This document shows positions 1 to 4,967 of a stretch of DNA of 5,420 bases, in pieces. The stretch lies in NCBI GenBank assembly GCA_021800745.1, contig JAJYYS010000110.1, positions 1 through 5,420 on the forward strand. Direction: 5' to 3'. Under the pieces are notes generated by a model that saw nothing but the letters and a program-made list of their open reading frames with translations, made no database searches and had not been told where the DNA came from. The position numbers were made by a program, and so were the translations under genes. Source of the stretch: a bacterium (lineage in GTDB: Bacteria > SZUA-79 > Acidulodesulfobacterales > Acidulodesulfobacteraceae). Numbering within the stretch: the first letter of the stretch is position 1; each line of letters starts with the position of its first letter.

Positions 1-725
1 ATCTTATCGATTAATTCTTTTGTTTTTTCTTCCAATTCTGGATAAGGCATACGGAGCTCGGAATTTTCAATATTCCGCATTATAATTTCGTCGAAAAGAT
101 TGACCCCCGAAGAAAAATAGGCGTCATAACTCAATTCCGATGACTTTTTTTCGCCTTGCACCTTTTTCTCCGGTCTATTTTCTGCCTGTTTTTCCTTTTC
201 CGATGCCGAAATTTCAGCCGTCTCTATTCCTGCCCCGCCGATGCTCAGAACCGCCGAAGCAAACTCGATACCGAAATTTTTTAAAAGTATTTGGCAGATA
301 GCCCCGACCGCAACCCTCGATGCTGTTTCTCGCGCACTCGAACGCTCAAGGACATTGCGAATATCGTCTAATCCAAATTTTATCGAACCTGCAAAATCAG
401 CATGCCCGGGTCTCGGAGTATGAATTTTGTTTTCTTCCGGAACGGGTTTAAAGGCGTCCATCCTGTCCCGCCAGTTTTCGTAATCTTTGTTTTTTATAAA
501 AAACGAAATAGGCGAGCCGGTCGTTAAGCCGCCCCTGACGCCGGATAAAAACTCTATTTTATCGGTTTCTATCTTCTGCCGTGCGCCTCTGCCGTAGCCC
601 GACTGCCTGAGCCTCAATTTCACGTTTATAAAATCTTCGTCTATTTTAACGCCTGCCGGAAAGTTGTCTATTATGGTAACAAGCCCTTTTCCGTGCGATT
701 CCCCCGCCGTCAAAAATCTCAGCAT
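1..725 (-). CDS. aroC: Chorismate synthase, N-terminal 241 codons (3' end cut by window edge)
   Basis: This enzyme converts 5-enolpyruvylshikimate-3-phosphate to chorismate, the last shikimate step, using reduced FMN in the cytoplasm. I translated it by hand from ATG at 723-725, and the frame stays open to the left edge. Family motifs are clear: LTAGESHGKG (residues 5-14, His11), YGRGAR (44-49), TPRPGHADFAG (103-113, His108) and ERSSARETASRVAVGA (127-142, the second signature). His11 and His108 match the two conserved catalytic histidines. The start is supported by the Shine-Dalgarno-like AAGGCGGGTGA 8 nt upstream and by the family-typical N-terminus. Residues about 171-199 form a Lys/Glu-rich stretch that looks longer than the loop usually found there. 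The gene follows folE2 on the same strand after a 99-nt spacer, so co-transcription is possible but unproven. The family is usually 360-400 aa, so roughly a third is missing. Confidence 0.96.
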   Translation of the reverse strand, partial: MLRFLTAGESHGKGLVTIIDNFPAGVKIDEDFINVKLRLRQSGYGRGARQKIETDKIEFLSGVRGGLTTGSPISFFIKNKDYENWRDRMDAFKPVPEENKIHTPRPGHADFAGSIKFGLDDIRNVLERSSARETASRVAVGAICQILLKNFGIEFASAVLSIGGAGIETAEISASEKEKQAENRPEKKVQGEKKSSELSYDAYFSSGVNLFDEIIMRNIENSELRMPYPELEEKTKELIDK

Positions 726-767
726 ATATTATTTCACCCGCCTTTTATTAATATGCCGTTCCATTTC

Positions 768-799
768 TTGTCATTCCCGCGCAAGCGGGAATCCAGAAA
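768..799 (+). repeat. REP-like hairpin repeat, copy 1
   Basis: An 8-bp perfect stem, ATTCCCGC (773-780) with GCGGGAAT (785-792), closes a GCAA loop. TTGTC and CCAGAAA flank it as conserved arms. It lies in the spacer between folE2 and aroC and has no T-tract, so it is not a classical intrinsic terminator. It matches the reverse complement of copy 2 (1738-1769) at 31 of 32 positions. Hairpins of this type are scattered through many bacterial genomes; that is general knowledge and was not tested here. The rest of the spacer shows only the aroC ribosome binding site. Confidence 0.85.
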
Positions 800-824
800 G
801 TAAATTTCTATTGCAAAATCAAAG

Positions 825-1667
825 CTACCCTTCTATCATCGCATACGCATTATGGTTATGGATGCTTTCGAAATTTTCCGCTTCAACTCTGAACCATTTA
901 ATATTTTTATTTTTCTTCAGTATTCCTGCCACGCACCTTGCCACATCCTCGACGAACATCGGATTTTCATAGGCATGCTCCGTCAAAAACCTTTCGTCTT
1001 CCCTCTTCAAAAGGGAATATATCGGTGAGCTTGCACAGGATTCAACATCGGCTATAATATCTTCGAACCATATAAGTTTAGAAAATTCAAGGGAAACAGA
1101 AACCATACCCCTTTGATTATGCGCGCCGTATTTAGATATTTCCTTAGAACAGGGACAAAGAGTATTTACCGGAACCTTGACGCCGATTTTAATAACGCTT
1201 TCTTCATTTTCCTCAATACCCGCAGAAAAGGCGTCAGATTTTAAATCTGACGCCTTTTCTGACTTATCATTCCGCGCTTTATTTTTTATCGTGCCGTTAT
1301 AATAACAAACATACTCCATCAAGCTCTTTTTCCCGCTGACCGGCGCCGCTTTTTCTATAAAATAGGGAAATTCGATTTCGACCGAAGCCGAACCGGCATT
1401 CAAAACTTTTTTAATTTTTCTTAAAATATCCGGAAAGCTGACTATGCTTATTTCGCCTCTGTGTTCGTTTAAAACCTCTAAGAAACGGCTCATATGGGTT
1501 CCCTTAAAGTAATGCGGAAGGTCAACGTACATATTTATATCTGCGACGGTATGCTGGAATGATTTTGTTTTATCAAGAACGGATATAGGGTAATGAAGGT
1601 TTTTTATACCGACTTTATCGATTGCTATTCCCCTTTTATCCTTTAAATTTTGAACGTCTTTCAGCAT
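825..1667 (-). CDS. folE2: GTP cyclohydrolase IB (FolE2 / COG1469 family)
   Basis: It hydrolyses GTP to 7,8-dihydroneopterin triphosphate and formate, the first step toward tetrahydrofolate and queuosine. Type IB is the alternative to zinc-dependent FolE. The protein is 280 aa. Visible family motifs are VDLPHYFKGTHMSRF (48-62), VPVNTLCPCSKEIS (165-178), YGAHNQRG (180-187) and NFESIHNHNAYA (265-276). Cys171/Cys173, His183 and His270/His272 are candidates for the metal and active site. The ATG gives the family-typical start MLKDVQ, and TAA lies in frame 9 nt upstream, so the gene cannot start much earlier. No Shine-Dalgarno sequence is visible. Residues 136-149 (SEKASDLKSDAFSA) are encoded by a perfect 39-bp palindrome in the linker before the PVNTLCPCSK strand. 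The frame stays open, so the enzyme is probably active. It lies between pilQ and aroC and is bracketed by REP-like repeats. Confidence 0.95.
   Translation of the reverse strand: MLKDVQNLKDKRGIAIDKVGIKNLHYPISVLDKTKSFQHTVADINMYVDLPHYFKGTHMSRFLEVLNEHRGEISIVSFPDILRKIKKVLNAGSASVEIEFPYFIEKAAPVSGKKSLMEYVCYYNGTIKNKARNDKSEKASDLKSDAFSAGIEENEESVIKIGVKVPVNTLCPCSKEISKYGAHNQRGMVSVSLEFSKLIWFEDIIADVESCASSPIYSLLKREDERFLTEHAYENPMFVEDVARCVAGILKKNKNIKWFRVEAENFESIHNHNAYAMIEG
1223..1261. repeat. Perfect 39-bp palindrome inside folE2 (palindromic element, copy A)
   Basis: The arms are 19 nt each, 1223-1241 and 1243-1261, around one central base with no mismatch. The core is AAAAGGCGTCAGATTT, then AAATCTGACGCCTTTT. 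It is 39 bp, a multiple of three, and is read in frame by folE2 as SEKASDLKSDAFSA. A diverged copy of the same length lies at 1860-1898, with 28 of the 33 central positions identical. Its presence as a dispersed repeat in frame in an enzyme linker suggests insertion of a mobile palindrome. In RNA it would form a long hairpin followed by four U. Confidence 0.85.
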
Positions 1668-1683
1668 TGCTATATTTTAGCAA
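1667..1683. promoter_or_regulatory. Small inverted repeat at the folE2 start (possible operator or stem-loop)
   Basis: TTGCTA (1667-1672) and TAGCAA (1678-1683) form a 6-bp inverted repeat with a 5-bp AT spacer. It overlaps the first base of the folE2 ATG. On the coding strand a -10-like TAAAAT lies just 6 nt before the ATG, and there is no Shine-Dalgarno sequence. An operator, a start-codon hairpin or chance are all possible; folE2 is Zur-controlled in some bacteria, but I do not recognise a Zur box here. Confidence 0.25.
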
Positions 1684-1737
1684 AAAAACATAATAAAAAA
1701 AAGGGCAAATACCTTAATCCTGCATTAGAAATTTTAT

Positions 1738-1769
1738 TTTCTGGATTCCCGCTTTCGCGGGAATGACAA
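1738..1769 (-). repeat. REP-like hairpin repeat, copy 2 (inverted relative to copies 1 and 3)
   Basis: The stem ATTCCCGC (1745-1752) pairs with GCGGGAAT (1757-1764). On the minus strand the loop reads GAAA. The whole 32-nt unit is the reverse complement of copy 1 except for one loop base. With copy 3, 29 nt away, it forms a head-to-head pair. Confidence 0.85.
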
Positions 1770-1798
1770 TGCAGAGATTGAGGTTTTAACACAAAAGA

Positions 1799-1828
1799 TG
1801 TCATTCCCGCAAAAGCGGGAATCCAGAA
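1799..1828 (+). repeat. REP-like hairpin repeat, copy 3
   Basis: The stem ATTCCCGC (1803-1810) pairs with GCGGGAAT (1815-1822) around an AAAA loop, with the same TGTC and CCAGAA flanks as the other copies. It matches the reverse complement of 1739-1768 at 29 of 30 positions, so the two copies could pair as a large cruciform or imperfect hairpin across about 90 bp. Both lie in the 265-nt gap between pilQ and folE2, where no coding gene is evident. Confidence 0.85.
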
Positions 1829-1859
1829 TCAACATAGCTTTTGAGTATATAATGTAAAT

Positions 1860-1898
1860 AGAAAAAGGTGCCAGATTTCAAATCTAACACCTTTTTCT
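1860..1898. repeat. 39-bp imperfect palindrome (palindromic element, copy B)
   Basis: The left half (1860-1878) and right half (1880-1898) pair around C1879 with two adjacent mismatches. The core reads AAAAGGTGCCAGATTT, then AAATCTAACACCTTTT. The two mismatches become G-U pairs in a minus-strand transcript, so that RNA would fold along the full stem. Length, centre and core sequence match the palindrome inside folE2, which marks them as one repeat family. Confidence 0.8.
1860..1898 (-). terminator. Probable intrinsic terminator after pilQ, formed by palindrome copy B
   Basis: In the transcript direction, an A-run, a stem of about 18 bp and the tail TTTTTCT follow the pilQ stop by 35 nt. This is the layout of a rho-independent terminator, though the stem is only moderately GC-rich. 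It would separate the pil operon from folE2-aroC. The symmetry makes it potentially bidirectional, but no gene faces it from the other side. Confidence 0.5.
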
Positions 1899-1933
1899 CA
1901 ATATTGCGTGAATGCCAAAAATGCAAGAAATAA

Positions 1934-3346
1934 TCAACTGTTAATGATTCTAGGCGTAATAAATATCATCAGCTCGTCTTTGGAATAACTTATATTTTGG
2001 GATTTGAAAAGCCAGCCCAGAAGAGGAATACTCATAAGTCCCGGAATTCCGCTATTAGTGACGGTTTTGCTCATCTGATAAACGCCGCCTATAACGACGG
2101 TCTGTCCGTTTTTAATTATAACGGTGGAATTGGCGCTTTCCGTGTCAAGCGTAGCCTGTGCTCCCGAAACGGGAGGAGCGACGGTATTATTCGACGAGTT
2201 TATAACAAGTTTTACATTTCCGTTTGCCATAATGTGAGGAGTAATCTGAAGCGAAATCTGCGCGGTAATCGCCTGAGGAGCGGCGGTTGCGCCGACTCCG
2301 GCTACGCCGGGCAGATAAAGCGTCTGACCCTTTTCTATAGTTGCCGTCTGGTTATTAAGAACTACTACTTTAGGCGAAGCAATGGATTTTGCTTTAGACA
2401 AACTTTCGAGCGCTTGAAGCGTTGCGTTTATACTGGCATAAGAGTTTAATATTCCAACGGTGAACGTTCCTGCGGACGGCTGCGTCGTAAGCGTTGGGCT
2501 TAGCCCCGGGCCGGAAGGCGTTCCGGTAGTTTCGCCGCTGAAATAATTCGGCGATACGGCGGCATTCGAAGAAGTCGGCGCCGACCCCAGATAACTGCCG
2601 TTCCAGTTTATACCTAATTGATTAGAATAATTTTTACTGACCTCAACCATCTTTGCGACAATCTCTACTTCAGGCGTTCTTTTATCGAGCATTTTCACTA
2701 ATCTTACGGCTTTTGCGACATGATTCGGAATATCCGTAATAAGCAAAGAATGTAGGGACTTGTCGTAAATAACCTTGCCCTGCGAACTTAAAACCGATTT
2801 TACTTTGGATATAAGCCCTGTAGCCGAAACATAATTAACCGGAATAAGCCTTGTGACCTTATGCTCCGAAACCGCTCTGGCTTTTTTCTCTGCGGAAACT
2901 ACCGACGCTATCGTTCCGGTAGAGTTTATGTAATATATCCCGTCTTTTTTAACCATTCCAAGGCCGTATGCTTCGAGTACGAGAGATAAAATATTTTTGA
3001 GCGGAACATCTTTCATTTTCATCGTAACGGTTCCTTTGACGTCCGAACCTATTAAAACATTCATATCGGAAACCTTTGCGATCATTCTTATAACATCGAC
3101 TACGCTCGCATTCTGAAAGTCGAAACTGACTCTCATATCCTTAGGGTCTAAGAAAAATTTTTTAACGGTTTGAGGAGAACCGCCTGCCGCCATAGACGAT
3201 GCAGATACCGCCGGCTGACCGCCTATAGGCTTCGCGGTCAATGTGCCGTCCCCGTTCTGTCCGGCATATGCCTGAGCCGCCCCGTATATAACATATATAA
3301 AAGATGCTATATATATTAACGTTAATGCCGCAATCCGCTTTTTCAT
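1934..3346 (-). CDS. pilQ: Type IV pilus secretin PilQ, short form without AMIN domains
   Basis: It forms the outer-membrane ring through which the pilus passes. I chose the ATG at 3344-3346 (470 aa) over one 15 nt upstream, because GAGG lies 9 nt before it and because it gives a clean signal peptide: MKKR, a hydrophobic stretch, then AQAYA|G at about residue 28. Next come a Gly/Ser/Ala-rich linker, an STN/N0 domain (about 71-140, VSFDFQNASVVDVIRM), an N1-type ring domain (165-221) and the secretin barrel (225-469). The barrel holds a low-complexity Gly/Ser/Thr/Pro stretch (251-292) in the gate region. The secretin signature spans 414-447 (GQTVVIGGV to SIPLLGWLF), with Met438 where a small residue or Glu is usual. 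AMIN domains, common in PilQ proteins of 600-900 aa, are absent. It follows pilP by 51 nt. A GspD-type secretin is less likely given the pilMNOP context. Confidence 0.94.
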   Translation of the reverse strand: MKKRIAALTLIYIASFIYVIYGAAQAYAGQNGDGTLTAKPIGGQPAVSASSMAAGGSPQTVKKFFLDPKDMRVSFDFQNASVVDVIRMIAKVSDMNVLIGSDVKGTVTMKMKDVPLKNILSLVLEAYGLGMVKKDGIYYINSTGTIASVVSAEKKARAVSEHKVTRLIPVNYVSATGLISKVKSVLSSQGKVIYDKSLHSLLITDIPNHVAKAVRLVKMLDKRTPEVEIVAKMVEVSKNYSNQLGINWNGSYLGSAPTSSNAAVSPNYFSGETTGTPSGPGLSPTLTTQPSAGTFTVGILNSYASINATLQALESLSKAKSIASPKVVVLNNQTATIEKGQTLYLPGVAGVGATAAPQAITAQISLQITPHIMANGNVKLVINSSNNTVAPPVSGAQATLDTESANSTVIIKNGQTVVIGGVYQMSKTVTNSGIPGLMSIPLLGWLFKSQNISYSKDELMIFITPRIINS

Positions 3347-3397
3347 ATTATTTTTCCTCATTTTTATTATATCGTCCGTTATTTTTAATTTATTTAT

Positions 3398-3805
3398 TTA
3401 TTTTAATCCCATAACGACGTTCGTCGACCGCATTTGTCCGAGAATATTATAAGTCCTTTCGATTAAATTTACTTCGCTGCCGTTTATCGAAACCACTCTT
3501 GCCCTGTTTACTCCGACTAACGAACCTACGGTGATTATATAAGACCTGTTATCAGGGGTTTGAATCATCGCAAAATATCTTCCCCTCCTGTTCATAATGC
3601 CGACGACCTTTAGAGATGAAATGCCGTACTGCAGAAGAGGTAGTTCGCCTGCTTTGAACGACGTAACGTGTTTTTGGGTATATAAAAACGTCTGGAACGG
3701 GTCCCTCTTTAAATAATAAGGGTAGGAGGTCGCAAAAGAATTTACCTGCCGAAAAAAACACGTAAAAACAAATATGAAGACAAATATAAAAAGAAGTTTT
3801 CTCAT
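3398..3805 (-). CDS. pilP: Type IV pilus inner-membrane/periplasmic protein PilP
   Basis: PilP links the PilN-PilO complex to the PilQ secretin in the periplasm. The 135-aa protein has an N-terminal hydrophobic signal (residues 3-16), then the PilP pattern: KRDPFQTF (about 33-40), LLQYGISSLKVVGIM (57-71), a short beta-domain with AMIQTPDNRSYIITVGSLVG (79-98) and VNLIERTYNILGQ (111-123). Most PilP proteins are lipoproteins. Here the only Cys in the signal (Cys16, context VFTC) does not fit a normal lipobox, so cleavage near VNSFA|TS is as likely. The ATG overlaps the pilO stop in an ATGA arrangement, which suggests translational coupling; GGAGG lies 12 nt upstream inside pilO. Confidence 0.92.
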   Translation of the reverse strand: MRKLLFIFVFIFVFTCFFRQVNSFATSYPYYLKRDPFQTFLYTQKHVTSFKAGELPLLQYGISSLKVVGIMNRRGRYFAMIQTPDNRSYIITVGSLVGVNRARVVSINGSEVNLIERTYNILGQMRSTNVVMGLK

Positions 3806-4425
3806 TTTTTAACCGCGCCTCCGTTTTTTTTACCGGCTTTTAACTGCCCTGCCGGAGGAGCGCCTATGAAGGAAAAAGCCGTTCCGTTAAAAGAAACCGA
3901 AACCTTGCGTCCTTTAGAAGTTCTTGAAATAGCAACGTTATGCACGTCCACTATTCTTTTCATAACCGCAAGCTTATAAAAAAACTTATAAACGTTATAA
4001 AAATCTCCGCTTATATTCATCGAAAAAGGGACTGTTTCGTAAAAACCTTTGACGGCGCCCTTTTCCGGCTTAAACATTTTTAAATTAAGATTAAGGACCT
4101 TTTCGTAGTTTGAAATTTTCATTAAAAGCTGAGGTATGTTTTTCTTAGACGGAAGTTCCGAAAGCAGACCCGCAAATTTTTTATTTAGTTTCTTATCCTG
4201 CTTTAACAATACGGGATAGCTCCTTACTAATGCTAAATATGAATTATATTTGGCGGTTATTTGGCTTAATTCGGCCTGTTTTTGAGAGACTTTCGCCCTA
4301 AGCCCCGAATACATAAAATAATAGTATATCCCCATTACGACTATAAATAAAACGATGCTTATAGCCGTTCCGAGAACTGCCGGATTGCCGAAATCTATTT
4401 TTGATTTAATCGATTTAATATCCAT
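3802..4425 (-). CDS. pilO: Type IV pilus inner-membrane alignment protein PilO
   Basis: PilO pairs with PilN in the inner membrane and organises the alignment complex under PilQ. The protein is 207 aa: a short cytoplasmic N-terminus, one transmembrane helix (about 15-40, AVLGTAISIVLFIVVMGIYY), a coiled coil (about 43-95, with LSELPSKKNIPQLL at its end) and a ferredoxin-like periplasmic domain. FYETVPFSMNISGDFYNVYKFF (about 128-149) is the typical PilO core. The C-terminus is a Lys/Gly-rich tail. It starts 1 nt after the pilN stop (TAA-A-ATG) with no clear Shine-Dalgarno sequence, so reinitiation from pilN is likely. Its last 4 nt overlap pilP. Length and topology are ordinary for the family. 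Confidence 0.94.
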   Translation of the reverse strand: MDIKSIKSKIDFGNPAVLGTAISIVLFIVVMGIYYYFMYSGLRAKVSQKQAELSQITAKYNSYLALVRSYPVLLKQDKKLNKKFAGLLSELPSKKNIPQLLMKISNYEKVLNLNLKMFKPEKGAVKGFYETVPFSMNISGDFYNVYKFFYKLAVMKRIVDVHNVAISRTSKGRKVSVSFNGTAFSFIGAPPAGQLKAGKKNGGAVKK

Positions 4426-4426
4426 T

Positions 4427-4966
4427 TTATTTTACGTTCATAGTTAAACCGAAACTTTGAAGCCTTAAACCCTGCTTTTTGACCTCGGAAGTCTGGACTA
4501 AACTCACGCCGCCGAAAAAGCCCGTCCGGCTTAAATTATTCATAAATATGGATTCTACTTGTCCGTCCAAAGCTATTCCCGTAACGGAAATTGCCCCTTT
4601 ATTTGATTTTAAAGAATTAATCCATGCAAACCTGGGGATTGCCGTTGTAATATAGTAAATATATCCGATAGGACCCATCTGCTCTTTTTTTAATGTTTTG
4701 ATAACGTTAATCTTCTCTAGAATTTGCGATTCTTTAGCTTTTAACGAGTTTACCGTTCTGACCTTAGGCATCAGCATCGCCGTCTTTTCGTTATAATTCT
4801 TTATGTTCCCGTTTAAACCGTTGATTTTTTTATCTATGGATGTTTGAAGAAAGAAAACCGCTATTGCGGCAAGAACTACGGGAACGATAAAATAAATCAA
4901 TAAGCCGCCCGTTTCAATTTTGATTTTTATTTTTTTGGGTTTCTTATTTAAATTAATTTTAATCAA
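4427..4966 (-). CDS. pilN: Type IV pilus assembly protein PilN (TTG start)
   Basis: PilN is a bitopic inner-membrane protein whose cytoplasmic N-terminus binds PilM and whose periplasmic domain dimerises with PilO. The 179-aa product has the N-terminus MIKINLNKKPKK, a transmembrane helix (about 21-42, GLLIYFIVPVVLAAIAVFFLQ), a coiled coil (about 44-95) and a small alpha/beta domain ending GLTMNVK. The start codon is TTG (4964-4966). It is supported by AGGGGAG 9 nt upstream, within the pilM 3' end, and by the family-typical MIKINL start. The usual INLLP motif for PilM binding reads INLNKKP here. The start lies 1 nt after the pilM stop, and pilO follows after 1 nt. Confidence 0.93.
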   Translation of the reverse strand: MIKINLNKKPKKIKIKIETGGLLIYFIVPVVLAAIAVFFLQTSIDKKINGLNGNIKNYNEKTAMLMPKVRTVNSLKAKESQILEKINVIKTLKKEQMGPIGYIYYITTAIPRFAWINSLKSNKGAISVTGIALDGQVESIFMNNLSRTGFFGGVSLVQTSEVKKQGLRLQSFGLTMNVK

Positions 4967-4967
4967 T

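Noticed and set aside
241..423. Plus-strand open frame of 60 codons
   Set aside because: It is antisense to the conserved core of chorismate synthase, with no ribosome binding site.
664..972. Plus-strand open frame of about 100 codons between aroC and folE2
   Set aside because: It overlaps the antisense of both genes and reads through the REP-like repeat, giving the CHSRASGNPES peptide typical of spurious frames across such repeats.
825..1667. folE2 as a pseudogene because of the inserted palindrome
   Set aside because: The insertion is a multiple of three, adds no stop, and all recognisable motifs on both sides are intact and in frame.
768..1828. CRISPR array
   Set aside because: There are only three similar repeats with irregular spacing and mixed orientation, one about 940 bp from the next. 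No cas genes or leader are present.
1997..2449. Plus-strand open frame of 150 codons
   Set aside because: It is fully antisense to the well-supported secretin domain of pilQ. Its product resembles no family I know and has an unnatural Arg/Cys/Tyr-rich composition.
3552..3761. Second minus-strand frame within pilP
   Set aside because: It is out of frame with pilP, whose translation matches the family along its length. This frame has no recognisable content.
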